From: Zeugodacus cucurbitae
Lineage: Eukaryota > Arthropoda > Insecta > Diptera > Tephritidae
Direction of reading: 5' to 3'
NCBI RefSeq assembly: GCF_028554725.1
Contig: NC_071671.1
Span: 64,846,001-64,910,000, forward strand
Length of the DNA stretch: 64,000 nucleotides
Shown here: positions 1 to 11,910 of the stretch, piece after piece
Position numbering within the stretch: the first letter of the stretch is position 1
Layout: every line of letters starts with the position of its first letter
Made by a program: the position numbers and the translations under genes
The notes under the pieces: model-generated
Told to the model about the DNA's origin: nothing
Seen by the model: only the letters and a program-made list of their open reading frames with translations
Databases searched by the model: none

Positions 1-289
1 GGGGACACGCATGCATTTGTACTCGTATTTGCTTTGCGAAAGCACTGATACCAAATTGATAGCGACGACACAAATATATATGGCAGGCGCAAAATTTAAT
101 TACAATGCCCGCAACAGAGTAACACATCTCAACACACACATGCACTCACTCATACACACGCACGCACGCACTGTGCGTAATGCGAAGAATTTTCGAAAAA
201 CACAAAAAAATTCAATTCGAATCGCACTCTGGCGTGATAACTTTGTTTGTTGCTACTGGAATGGTATCGAAAAACAGCAGCCTGAGAGT

Positions 290-724
290 GCCAGTACAGT
301 TAGATTTGGCGCTTAAAAAGTAACGGCAAGTAGTTACGGTGTTGCAAGTTGGAAACGAAGTGCATACATCACAGTGCTAGAATATCAACAGTACTTCTGT
401 GGAGTACAAAATACAAAATACAACCACCTGAGAGGGGAGGAGTAAAGTTTAAAATCCCGCAGTAAGCCTTATGGCTGAAAGCAGAGTATCTAGAACTGAA
501 AAAATGTGAAACTATCAAAGTGCAGTCACGTGTAAATGCGATGGAATGTTGTAAGCCTGGTCGTTGATTTGGTACAGTTATTCCTGTAGCAAGTAGTTTT
601 ATTTGTAATTGTTGCAAGAACTTCACGTTTCACAGCTAAACCTTACTGTTGGTGTCATAAATCTCCGGCTTCCTCCTGCGTATTAAAAACTTCACCTTTG
701 TTGTTTTAATGCCACGCGATTGAG
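290..724 (+). other. possible noncoding first exon ending at a splice donor
   Basis: No protein is recognisable. The stretch has the look of a fly 5' UTR: an initiator-like CAGTACAGTT near 290-300 and no long frame on the plus strand. A strong donor match follows, GAG then GTGAGT, with the intron starting at 725. Sequence after 725 becomes T-rich, as introns often are. There is no clear TATA box at the expected distance. Donor-like hexamers occur by chance about once per few kb, so this is a weak inference. It could equally be plain intergenic DNA. Confidence 0.15.
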
Positions 725-731
725 GTGAGTG

Positions 732-2289
732 TGGGATTTTTTTTTAATACGAGAGTCATATAATGCAAATTTGTGAGCTCAGAGGTCGCATTTTAGGAAA
801 TTTCGGCGCAAATTGTTTGAAAAACGCGATAAATTGAGTAAAATTGTGAAACTTTGATGAGTGCGCGTTGACGTTAGTATATGACGGCGTATGGCAGGAA
901 TCGATACGCTGTCATACTCTTAAAACAGTTTTATTCGAATAAACTTTCCAAATATCGCATACGATTTAAAAGATCACACTGGAGAAAGGATAATTGGATT
1001 CGAAAACAACCCCGTACACCACATATGAATATCTTTGACCTTCCGATAGACTTTATGCCAAATATATTGGTTAATATGAGAGTTTTCTCAATTAAATTAT
1101 ATAGAAATATGGTCTTAAGAATGTTTGGTGCGAAATCTAGAGAAAATCGGTGTCACATTCACAAAATAATAATTTCCTCCCTACCGCAGAATAAAACAAT
1201 TGCGTCTCTTCACCACTCCAGCCCTCCGCAAGAACCTTCTGCTACTACCGCCTGCTGCTGTGTGCAAGCTTGAAATTGCAAATCTCCTAGCCATTATAAT
1301 GGAAAACTCAGCTGCTCATATTAAAACCATAATAGACTATTAATTAATATGACAAAAGACTTGGCGCTCGAGTACTGCGTTTCCACGGAAACCGCACTCA
1401 AGGTGAAAGCTTCTCACTTAGCGCACACGTTCTTTAATTTTCTTTCATTTCGCATTCCCTCAACGGCGGCAGCGTTTACAAATGTGCCGCCATTCTACCG
1501 CAACATAATGAGTCGTTAATGACTGTAATTGTCGCTGAGGAAACGCAGCGAGCGCTACTGAAAGGCACTTCAAGCATTAAGTCTTGGCGTAGACTGTGAG
1601 TATACTGTAAGAATTATGTATAGTCACAAATCGTGAAAAGTATGAAAAGTCTATATTCAACTGTATTAAAGCACAAATAAGAGTAAATATCAAAGCCTTG
1701 CAAATATACATGCAATCCCAATAACAAATACAATTTGAATGCACAATATAAAGTTTTCTATGGAAAAAAGTTATAAGATGTGTCTGTGTGTGTGTGTGTG
1801 TGTGAGTACCCATTGCTTATCGCTAGGCGCCCATACAATGCACTGTGCAACGACAATGAGCAACTCACAGACAAAAAGGCACAAGAAATGACATTGGTTA
1901 GAGAATGGAGGGGGAGGAAAAAAGAAAATTGCGAAGCTGCGCTTTTGTTGAAATTCCAACACGCGCCTGACACACAACACAATGCAAAAGTCAAGGCAAA
2001 GAAAGAGCGATAGAAATGAGAAATGCTGCAATAAAATAGGGTTTCTTAGACGCCAGTATAGGTATGTAGGGAGAGAGTACGGAAGAAAGGGTTAAAGGAA
2101 AATGTTAGATTATAATATTTAATTTGAATTTTATTTGGAAATGATATTATTTACATATATTTCAGTAAAAATTAGCGATAAAGTGATCAGCTCAGATCAT
2201 TTAGACGGAAGCAACATGATTTATAGTTTAAACGGGAGTGGATCTCTCAGTAACTGAAAAATATATCTATCTCTCTCACTATCTTCTTC
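732..2289. other. no recognisable gene; noncoding stretch
   Basis: The plus-strand 130-codon frame at 881-1273 has no motif, no family resemblance and AT-driven codon use, so I read it as chance. The overlapping minus-strand frames near 1577-2031 run through the GT repeat at about 1782-1804. Nothing else is seen. Confidence 0.6.
1782..1804. repeat. (TG)n microsatellite
   Basis: About 11 consecutive TG units, read directly. Several overlapping spurious frames run through it. Confidence 0.9.
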
Positions 2290-2700
2290 TTCTTGACTGA
2301 CATAGTCACCGCTTACGTTGTTATAGCCGAGTCCACCACAACAGCGTCATTTTTTCTTGTTTTGAAAGTTTGGCACCAATTGGTAATATCAAGTGAAGCC
2401 ATGTCCTTCTCCGCCTGGTCCTTCCAACGGAGGCGAGGTCTCCTTCTTCCTCTTGCTTCCAACGGCAATGTTTAAGGGACCACAAAGCCTTTGTATCGAA
2501 AACTCCTAGTGCCAAATCACCGGATGTTGACTTCGTCCAAGCTTCTGCACCATAAAGTAAGACGGGGATGAGGATGGACTTGTAGAGTCTGGTTTCTGTT
2601 CGTCGAGAGAGGACTATACCTTTGCAATGCCTACTCAGTCCAAAGTAGCACCTGTTGACAAGAGTGATTCTGCGTTGGATTTCAAGGATTCAGACAGTGG
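2290..2700 (-). pseudogene. RTE/jockey-type LINE reverse transcriptase 3' fragment, decayed
   Basis: Read on the minus strand from about 2700 downwards, one frame gives EIQRRITLVNRCYFG, then LSRRTETRLYKSILIPVLLY and GAEAWT. This is the conserved segment just C-terminal to the reverse transcriptase domain of non-LTR retrotransposons, whose usual form is LYK..ILPVLLYG.E.W. After ALGVFDTK the frame breaks. A second frame (about 2318-2460) resumes with RGRRRPRLRWKDQAEKDMAS and DITNWCQTF, matching the RGRPR.RW.D.....L...NW.... tail of such proteins, and stops near 2318. The roughly 60 residues normally between these blocks are missing and a frameshift joins them. There is no catalytic YADD segment, so this is a 5'-truncated dead copy. 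Clade assignment (RTE-like) is by pattern memory and is less sure than the LINE call. Confidence 0.8.
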
Positions 2701-4175
2701 TACTACTACCAAAAACTCAAACGATCACGTGAAATCGGCTCTGAATATGTATACAAAGTCCATGTTAAGGTAAATTATTTTTCTTGAAATACTTATATTA
2801 TAAAAAGTGGAGACTATATAGTGTCCATTCGGATCCATGAAAAGAGAATAAGACAGACAGAAAATATAAAATATTTTTTGACCAGATCAATATATGACCA
2901 TATGAAAAACATTCTCGGAATTGGAAAAAAATTTAAATTTTTTAAAAAGACTATTTATTTTGAGCTCAGTTTATTCAAAATTAAAAAATATTACGAGCTT
3001 ATTTTCTGAAATAAACCTATTTTCCAACCAGTACCCCACCAACAAAAAATATAAGCCAATCTGGAGGAAATATTTTACAAAAGCAAGTCATCAAAGGAAA
3101 TTTACTTTCAATTGGATGAAATTCATCACTGTTCTCTATGAAAGTGAAGCCTTTTATAAATGTAGGCACCATCAAAAGCGCTAACGCCTGCAAACGAGCT
3201 ACCATTGCACACACACACTCACGAGTTGGCGATCGATCTCGCCTGGTTTGTGGTACACAAGTGTTTTGCAGTTTTTAATTTTCGATAAAAGCCGCAATGA
3301 AAAATCGAAAAATCAACATTAAATTGCTTTTGAAATTGAAATTTATTGCCTATCGCAAAGTGGCAGTGCAGATAGTGGTGAATGCTCGCCGCTTGTACTT
3401 TGTGATTACTTGCAGTTGCTCGCCAAACATTGCCCCTACGCATACATTTGCAATGTGCTTTTTGGCACACTCGGTAGTGCGAGAAGACGCCAGTTTAAAT
3501 TTACAGGCGCAAAAAATTCGCAATTTATCAATTTATTTATTGTTACTCGGTAGGGGCATATGTCTGTATAACTTGCCTTTTTGGTAGTTGGCTCCACTTT
3601 GCTTTATTCACACAGAATATAGCACAAGTATAAGCTGCGCTTCGTTGTAGTTGTACGAAATTTTGGATTCTGCGTCTGCTGTGTTGCTACATTTTACAAA
3701 ATCAATGAGGAGTAAAAATTTCGCTGTTGCGCTAAGTTGACTTGAGATATTTATGACTTGTACGAGCGCTAAAGATAAAGTAAATATATTGATTCACATT
3801 CATATATGTGTGTTTCTAGTAGCAGAGGCTGTTAAGCGAACTGCAAAAAACAGGAATTATCCTAATTGTGCTTACAAAGGATAAAATATGTATATTAAGA
3901 GCCGATGTTGGAAAATTGCTTTTCACACTATTTGAAAGAGTTCTCAATATTTGCCAAAACAAAAAAATCGAAAGTCAATTATTCAGAGTTGCTTTTGGCC
4001 TCATAGAAGACATTAAAGGAACAATTTTTTCCAATACTTCAGAAACGTTGTCTTTATCCGTATCACAATATTTATCTTAAGGTCTAGAAATAACCAGTTG
4101 TTTATCTTTATCCATATATTCGCAGGTGTTTAACGATCCATTTCTTTATTTTGAAACTCTTCCTCTGTAACTGTG
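2701..4175. other. no recognisable gene
   Basis: AT-rich sequence with short chance frames (2821-3184, 3297-3587, 3868-4080) that lack any domain. CA-rich pieces occur near 3205-3230. No RNA gene or mobile-element end was recognised. Confidence 0.55.
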
Positions 4176-4555
4176 TCTCTATCTCTATCTCTATCTCTAT
4201 CTCTATCTCTATCTCTATCTCTATCTCTATCTCTATCTCTATCTCTATCTCTATCTCTATCTCTATCTCTATCTCTATCTCTATCTCTATCTCTATCTCT
4301 ATCTCTATCTCTATCTCTATCTCTATCTCTATCTCTATCTCTATCTCTATCTCTATCTCTATCTCTATCTCTATCTCTATCTCTATCTCTATCTCTATCT
4401 CTATCTCCATCTCGATCTCGATCTCGATCTCTATCTCACTCTCTCTTTCTCTATCTCTATCTCACTCTCTCTCTATCTATATCTCTATTTCAATCTCTTT
4501 CTCCATCTCTATCTCTATTTCTCTCACAAATCTCTATATATAGTATATCTCTACT
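4176..4555. repeat. (CTCTAT)n hexanucleotide array with a decayed 3' tail
   Basis: From 4176 to about 4406 the sequence is an unbroken run of the 6-base unit CTCTAT, about 38 copies. It then passes into variants (CTCCAT, CTCGAT three times, CTCACT, CTCTTT) that fade out by about 4555. The two plus-strand frames (alternating Ile-Ser and Leu-Ser) and the minus-strand Glu-Ile frame here are pure repeat translations with no gene meaning. Interruptions are confined to one edge, which fits expansion by slippage of the pure core with older, mutated units left at the right side. Confidence 0.97.
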
Positions 4556-5129
4556 TCAAAGCTTTGAAGAAAAATCTTAATAAATAACAAAAATACAAAT
4601 GCGTCACATCACAACAACAACCACCTCACTTCCTGCGACATAAATGGACATTAAGAAATACAATTTTCCAACACAATTTGCACACAATTTCATTTACGCT
4701 AAGCCCCGTTGCTTTGAATTAGCTGCACTTGTTTGTTTAACTTTTGCAAAAGGCGATTAAATCGAGCAAAACATGCACTCACAACACACTCAGGCACACA
4801 AAAGCGCTTTGCAAAACTCATGCAACAAATAAGATGCGATTTAAAATTATATGCGCATTGAAGCACGCACACACACACATGCATGCAAGTACCGTTAACA
4901 TACCGGGTCATACATTTATGTACATAGCTGCTTAAATAATCCAGCATGCCAGTGTTATGAGTAACTTTTTATTGCATCAAGAGCTTTTGTGCGTTGACCT
5001 TATATGCTTGCCACACACCCATACACTCACACACTCATTTAAACACGCTCATGTGTGCGCACTTTCGTTGCATAAATCAACTTGAAACAAAAGCATTGCG
5101 GCACAAGCCCTCAACACTGCACTCACTCT

Positions 5130-5131
<2 letters not shown>
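4556..5131. other. no recognisable gene; CA-rich noncoding DNA
   Basis: CAACAACAACC and ACACACACAC runs are seen at 4609-4625 and 4868-4880. Short frames on both strands contain these runs and have no domain. Confidence 0.6.

Positions 5132-5165
<34 letters not shown>
5132..5165. repeat. (CT)n microsatellite (GAGA on the minus strand)
   Basis: About 17 perfect CT units. On the opposite strand this is a (GA)n tract, the preferred site of the fly GAGA factor. Whether it is bound is not shown by the sequence. Confidence 0.95.
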
Positions 5166-5168
<3 letters not shown>

Positions 5169-6175
5169 GTAGTTTGTATTAATTTGCATTAGTCTCGCTT
5201 TTAGAAATTCGCACCCGCGCGTTTGCTCATATCGCTTGTTTTGGTTGCGCTTTCCGGCTTTGTTACCAGCACATGCGGCTCTGATGTGCCTATGTGTTAA
5301 TCCTGCAGGCGGCTTTTGGATCCGGTATTATCAGCCATGAAATGCGACAATAGTTGCAGTCGCCTTTTGTTCTATAATGCAGCAGTTTACATTTGCGACT
5401 AGGCGACAGCACACACTAATCTATATCTATATATATGCATATACTCGTACTGAAATGGTTGGTGTGTGTGTTTAAGTATGAATGAGTATGCTTTAAGCTT
5501 TTGTTTGGTTAACTTTTATTTGCCGCACTTCTCATATGGAAAATGAATTATTGCTGGCTTTTTATTTGCAGTTTCAGATGGCGTTTACAGCAGAGCACCA
5601 ATGTCTGGCGATTTAATAAAATGTTTCTTTCAAAGATAAATGTCTCGTAGAGTTGAAGTTGCATCCAGGAAGGTCTATGCTAAAATACTACAGTACATAA
5701 CGTCAAGTTGGAAATTAAAGGAATTTTAATGGTTAACTGTCTTTGGAGGTATATTTCAAGATCAAGAAGTGTAGTTTTTTGTTCTGAATTCTTCCCAGAA
5801 AAATCTAAGATAAAGTTAAACTTATCGCTGGGACCATACTGGCTATTACCATTATTATTAAAACAAGGATGGACTACTTACCTCAATTATGTATAAGGAT
5901 CGTATAGACTTTAGATTATATGATCTCTAATTTATTTAATATGTTTCCGTTTCGAATAGCAGTATAAATTAATTAAATATCATGTAGAGCAGTTTAAAGG
6001 AAAAAAATAATCTGGAGAGATAATCAAATACATAGAAAATAATTGAGTCGAATATGGGGAAAGCAATAGCGGTTGATCTCGATTGATCCAGATCATTATG
6101 TTAAGCAGTCATTCCTAACAAGAGATCAATAACACATAATGTATTACAAATCCTCTAAATATTCCATTACACTAT
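5166..6175. other. no recognisable gene
   Basis: AT-rich noncoding sequence with short chance frames. A BamHI-like GGATCC and CTGCAGG-type sites occur but carry no annotation meaning. Confidence 0.55.
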
Positions 6176-6785
6176 CCAACTCATTTGGGTCACAGCGGAA
6201 TCACTGGGGACTGCAGAGCTGATGAGCTTACGAGCACCCATGTCCATATTTAACCAGCCTATTTAACGAGCCGGGGCTACGTTGTTCTCTTGCGATCTAG
6301 CGCTGGATTAATGAACCTTTGACTGGATTAACAATTACCTGTTCGGTTGAGAGATCCTTTTGGTGCAGAATAGAACGCAAGAGGACGGCTGAACTACTTC
6401 CACTTAAAAAGATTCACCTTTCCGCAATAGTGGGAGTACTCATTTAACACTGCGGAAAAGGAATATATGTAATGAAGTTAGGAAACCTGTCCGACACAAA
6501 CTGCCATAGCTGTATGGAGGAAGGCGATGTGGAAATAACAAGACATTTCCCTTTTCACTGTCCAGAGTTCGCCAGATTGAGGTTGAAACATCCAAGCAAA
6601 CTGGCTGGAATTGACATTAGCCGGTCAAAAACTTTGCGATAGGCTCCATAATAAGGGTCTTCTTTGCGATTCATACTTAGCAGTCTTTTGGTATCACAAT
6701 GGACCACAGATTTTAGCTGTCCAGGTGAGATCCTTCTCGACGCTTATCTCTAGAGTCAGTCTCTGAATCTAACCTCACCTAACTA
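6176..6785 (+). pseudogene. non-LTR retrotransposon 3' fragment: RNase H end and CCHC knuckle, decayed
   Basis: At 6182 a frame reads HLGHSGITGDCRADEL, matching the last catalytic segment of LINE-encoded RNase H (usual form WVPGHSGI.GNE.AD.LA); the leading Trp is changed and a stop follows within about 10 codons. Further on, from the ATG at 6472 to the TAG at 6642, another frame gives NCHSCMEEGDVEITRHFPFH then CPEFARLRLKH. This is a Cys-X2-Cys-X10-His-X4-Cys knuckle followed by ARLR, the usual C-terminal zinc finger of jockey/I/R1-type second ORFs. Downstream sequence to about 6785 resembles a LINE 3' UTR. The two blocks lie in different frames with stops between, so the copy is dead and strongly 5'-truncated. 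It is not the same family as the 2.3-kb LINE fragment. Confidence 0.8.
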
Positions 6786-9700
6786 CTTAACTAAAACTAA
6801 TCGGAGAGGGAACTTGACCTGTTATGTACAAAACTATATTTTTTCAGAATCTGACAATATTCCGTTTCTGAATTGGAACAAGGTAAACTACCAGAGGTTG
6901 TGGTTAGAGAGACCCACTATCTATAAAATCTTATTGTACTTCAGTAGTCAGGTGCTTCTAATAAAACCCTTCGATCTTTTTGAGGTGAATTTAAATATTC
7001 AAAATTCTCCAAAAACATGTTTTGATTAAATAGGAAAGAGAGGCATAACCATCACAAATAAAATCCCTAAGTCTTCAAAATCTAAGCTACTTTCCCGCGT
7101 TCCATTTCTTTTTGCACAAAGCAAATAACTTGTCTAACAATTCTGTGGTACAAAAATTGCTTATCACAGGGTATTAAGCTTTTTAATCAAAAGCGCTACA
7201 ATCAAGTAATTGTAACCCCACTTCTTCCTTAACAACAAAGTATTGTTATATGAAAAGGGGAAACAGCTTAAAACGGTAGATAAAAATGTACATGAGAGCA
7301 GACTCTACTCGCTTTAATTAAAAACATTGTTAAGTCATCAGTATATATACCACAGAATAAGCGTCAACCCCACGGGTTTTTTGATTAAACTAGCGCAAAA
7401 TTGAAAGGATTTGCTAAAAATTTTACGCTTTTGAAATTTTTTACCCTACAACTAAAAGGGGTAAGTTTAATGCTGGCGCACATATGCAGCGGGCACTTAC
7501 GCCTTAAGCTTACTAATACTCTTACACTGCATATTCTCTGCTTTTTATCTATGTACATTCACTGTTGTGTTAATGTGTGTGTGTGAGTTGAAGTCACCGC
7601 AGCACAAAAGGGAAACTTTTCAAGCAGCCGAAAAGCCAACTTTTACATTTTTACACTTCAATTAATATTATACTTTTTTCCACATGCAATGCCATGCCAG
7701 GCTATGGCAACCGTGCTCAAGCAAGAGTTATAACAAATGTTTAACTGTTTTTGTTTTTTTTTTTACTTTAGTCACATCTAGGTGGGGGTGGTGGTGCACA
7801 CTTAAAGCTTTTGTGGCATAGAAAATGAGTTAACTGAATACTTAAAATGCTGCAGACAAAGAGAGACACAAAGTTTCTTTCTTTTACTGAAGATAAAGCG
7901 AGGTTATAAAGCAGTGCGAGTGAAAAAGTCTTTTTATTTTGAAAATGTATAAAAATGAGTTTCGTTCGGTGAAAACTGTAAACCGCAATGAAAAGTCAAC
8001 GCCACACAATGCAACAACCGCCAAACATACAAACACATGCATGTCAAGGGTACGCGCTGTGCCGCTATTTTCGGTTACTTGTCCTTATTTTTAGCTACAA
8101 AACTTAAAGTGGAAGTGCACCGAAAAAAATAAAAAAAAATACTTTGCAAGTTTATTGTATTCGCTTAATCGTTTTTATTTGGTTTTTTCAGCATTTTTAT
8201 ACAGTTATATGTATTTATGTGGTAACCTTTTTCACAGCCTCACGCAGCGCTGCAATTTTCACGAATTTTTTGTAGGTCAAAGAAACTTAAAAATCAAAAG
8301 GAAACAATAGCGGCGCTACATATATTTGTGGTAAGACTTATAAACATACATGAATGTATATAGAAAGCCATAAAGTTTGCATTTGTATTGTTTGTGACAG
8401 CATAGCGCGCGCACGGGTAGCAGTGAATTCGTGCTATTCAGTCGATGAAGTACAATGAAAAGTTAAGTGTCTTTGTGTCGGCAGTAGCGCTGCTTCAGTA
8501 TACATATATACTATATAATATCCATATATATGGCATATGTGCTGTTGTAGTGCGAAGGTTAAATATAGAGAATTTAGTTTAAATGTCTGCCATTAAATTT
8601 AATGCTCAAAGTGTGGTTGAAATTACGAATTAAAACGCAAATTTCCATACTAAGAATTTTAATTTAATATTTTTCACTTTTCTCAACCAAAAATGTTAGA
8701 AAATCTAGATTGAAAAAATATTATTAAAATTTTGATTAAGTAAAATCAGTCTATTGCTTTACTATTTAAGTAATCTTGAAAGTTCCATTCCAAAGTTCCC
8801 ATTCATAAGAGTTCAATAACTTCCATTAACTTGTGTCAATGACCGTGACCATCAATCGTTGAACCAGTTTTTCATGGAAGTAACTAATACTCTAGAGAAA
8901 TCTACTTACTAATTGCAAGCACTCAAGCGTTTGAAGACAAAAGCTAAGAATTTCTATACAAGTTTCTTTTTCCTTTTTTTTTGTCATATAAACATAACAC
9001 AATTCAATAGTTCAAACTACCATTACTAACTACTAAACGCATGTGAACGACCGGAAGCTTTAGTAAACATCAGCAAATATTTTTATCCGTTTATTATAAA
9101 TCGCAGTATCGATTGCGGCTAAGTCATTAGTGTCAAAAACATGTTAACACTTGTACAGCACAAAAGCTGATTGGAAATCATAATTTGATACTTTTCAGGA
9201 AAAACTAGAATACAAGCATATATAGTATATACACTATATAAAAAAAATTCTGAAACAAAAGCCCTACAATATTTGTAGACAGCAGCCATGTTAGCTGAAT
9301 ATAATATAAAGCTTTTAATAGCGTTTCGCATGCATACATAAATAAACACAACGATAAAATTGACGAGCAAGCCGCAACAGCTATGTCGAGTACGCCAGTG
9401 AGGTCAGAGGTTATTGTACGCAGACAACAAAACTATGCAAATTCAACACTTGGCCTAAAAAAATTGTTGTGTTCTACATGCACAAAAGTGACCTTTATGA
9501 ATTTTTATTTAGCGTAGATGTGAGGTGTTGGATAAGTGGGTTATATTTTTAGTGGAATATTAAAGCTGCTTAGGTGTTGGTGGGAGATGATATTTGATAT
9601 GCAATATGATAAACTCATACCAAAAAGTATATTTTTGGATAGATTAAGTGGGAAAAATTTAATATTCAAAGGTACATATTATAGAAAAAATTCGAAAAAA

Positions 9701-9826
9701 AGTTGAAACATTAATAAAGTAATAAATTTTACTACAAATGAATTTTGCAGTCGAAATAAGGTTTTTTTATTTTTTTTTTTGGAACACATTCCATTCTAGC
9801 CAAATTTTTATTATTCGTGTCACTTA
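6786..9826. other. no recognisable gene
   Basis: Roughly 3 kb of AT-rich DNA. Short frames at 6814-7029, 7401-7586 and 9119-9370 have no domain. A GT run lies near 7571-7586, and T or A homopolymers near 7748-7764 and 9765-9780. No element ends were found. Confidence 0.55.
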
Positions 9827-10605
9827 TTAGGTCTACAACTTTGCTTCCGCCGTTTTTCACTAGATGTCTCTAGGGTCAAGCACTGGTCGATTAAATCGAT
9901 TAAATCGTTTTATATCGATCTTAAACATTTGTGTCAACATTAACCTAACAATATATTTGTAGAGATCTGTTTGCATCCCAAACTTATTCTCAACTGAAAA
10001 TGTCACTTTTTGAGCCGAATTCTCGACATTTGCGGGAAATTTGGCTAATTAATTCCAAGTAAAGTGAGGCTGAGACTCATCAAATGCTTTCGGATACCTA
10101 CGGTGAGGCTGTCCTAAGTGAAAGAACATGTCGCGTATAGTTTCAACGTTTTAAGAATAGTGATTATGAAGTCGAAGATTTTCGAAGATGCTGAATTGGA
10201 AGCATTACTCGACTGAAACCATCACAGGAGAACGATACCGAACGCAATTGATGCGTTTGAGCCGAGCACTAACAGAAAAATGGCCACAGTACGAGGAAGG
10301 ACACGATAAAGTCATTCTCCAGCATGACAATGCTCGGCCTCACGTCGCAAAGGTGGTCAAAAAATATTTGGAGACGCTGAAATGGGAGATCTTACCCCAC
10401 CCGTCGTATTCTCCAGACGTTACTCCAGCTGATTAGCACATGTTCCGATCGATGGCACACGGTCTAGCTAACGACCACTTCAGTTGCAATTCAAAAGTAG
10501 TAGCTAGCGACGGCCAATACTTTGAATAACATTTTTGTAACCGTTTTTATACAAAAAAACCTTAAATTTACAAAAAAAAAAAAAAAAAACAAAGTTGTAG
10601 ACCAA
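9827..10605 (+). mobile_element. mariner-type DNA transposon, internally deleted, both terminal repeats present
   Basis: The left terminal repeat starts TTAGGTCTACAACTTTGCTT at 9827. The right end, read in reverse complement from 10605, gives TTGGTCTACAACTTTG, the same sequence with one base lost. Both ends are flanked by TA (9825-9826 and 10606-10607), the mariner target duplication. Length is 779 bp against about 1.3 kb for a full mariner. The interior is a broken transposase gene (separate entry) preceded by about 170 bp of leader. The A-rich run just before the right end (about 10571-10589) is probably slippage. The 316-bp element at 48736-49051 shares this leader and both ends, so the two belong to one family. 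Confidence 0.93.
10000..10529 (+). pseudogene. mariner transposase (D34D class), broken
   Basis: The start ATG at 10000 gives MSLFEPNSRHLREIW, the usual mariner N-terminus. An in-frame TAA follows at codon 21, then ETHQMLSDTYGEAVLSERTC, a TAG where Trp is expected, and FQRFKNSDYEVED. A deletion then removes the rest of the helix-turn-helix linker, and a second removes the segment with the first catalytic Asp. From 10188 the C-terminal core resumes: ILQHDNARPHVA carries the second catalytic Asp, and HPSYSPDVTPAD the third, with exactly 34 residues between them. A TAG follows directly where Tyr is usual. Reading through gives HMFRSMAHGLANDHF. After another deletion the usual end VVASDGQYFE and a TAA at 10527 are reached. 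About 530 of the expected 1050 bases remain, so it cannot make active transposase. Confidence 0.93.
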
Positions 10606-11910
10606 TACATGTAAAGAAGTACCTTTATCTACATATGCAATGAATTTTAATCTAATTTGCTCATTTGCTCTCGCTATCAATTCAGTAAAACAGCATTACT
10701 TTACTCACAAAAAAAATTTTAATTACATACGACACTACAAAGCGTTAGCGCTCGGGCGCTAAATTGAACGTGGCATGCCATTTGGTATCAGGCACACCGA
10801 GGCGTATGAGCAACGTCAGCCACGCAATGTGGAGCGAGGGAGCGAGCGAATTACATAGGTGTTGAAACTGTTAACGTTCGTTCTTCTAACAACAAAAATT
10901 ACGTTTTTCATGCTCACTGATTAAAATAAAGTGAGCGCTAAATAATATGCGAAAAAAGCAATGAATTTGATGTTTTTATTTAGGCGCATTTTAGGCGCGC
11001 AAACACACACACAAGCAGATGTACATGTGTTACCAAAGTGCCATATTTTTTTCGTGCAACACATATGTAAATTGAGTATTACTTTTAAAATACCTACATA
11101 TATGCCGCTACATAACGTTTTAATTAGATTTGCAAACATCACTGGCGCAACGAGTTGATTCGATTTCGAAAAATGTTTTCATGTAAATAAATTGTCGGAA
11201 ATATTTTTTGACTTCTAAAATAATGCCGTTAAATGTATTTTTGCAAATCTACATATGTGCAGTTGTATTTGCTGTGTTACGCCTCTTTGATGTAACTCGC
11301 ACGCTCAGCAACGGCGGAAAAACCCCATTAACACGCGAGTGTAAAAATTTGCATTTGCATTTGTGTGTGTGTGTGTATAAGTGAGTAAGTTAAGTATTTA
11401 TGTATTTATAAATTCATGATTTTTTCCCTAATTGCCATACATGTGCTGCATGCTGCATTTAGCTTGTTTGGCATTTTTATCGCTGTGGCAGCAGTCAGCA
11501 GCAGCTTATAGCCGATGGGCAATCAACGCGTACATCACTGTGTTGACATGAAAAAATGCAGCAAAATATTATTTTTTGATTGGAAAAAAAGGTTTCGTTG
11601 CGTGAAAATGTATGGCATGATTTTAGTTCGAACACATTTATTTGTGTGTTTACAGTTATAAGCGAGATGTTTGTTTTTGCAAATTGCTACTTTCATGGCT
11701 TCACATGTATGTAAAAGCGAGAGATTATTCGTTCACACGACTGTAAATATTAAATATTATATGCTCATAGTCAAATTGTTTTCGAAGTAATTTAAAGGAA
11801 TTTTTTAACTAAACAGTGAACGTGTCGATAAAATGTCATAAAAAAAATTTTGCAAACTTTTTTGTATAAAAAAAATAAAAAAAATATTAATTAATTATTT
11901 TATATAAAAA
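10606..11910. other. no recognisable gene
   Basis: AT-rich noncoding DNA. Short GT run at about 11361-11377. A GAGCGAGGGAGCGAGCGA patch lies near 10831. The 10921-11158 frames are chance. Confidence 0.55.

Noticed and set aside
881..1273. 130-codon plus-strand frame
   Set aside because: No recognisable domain, no conserved motif, composition typical of AT-rich chance frames.
4108..4580. Three long frames (Ile-Ser, Leu-Ser, Glu-Ile repeats) of 100-135 codons
   Set aside because: They are translations of the CTCTAT hexamer array on both strands, not genes.
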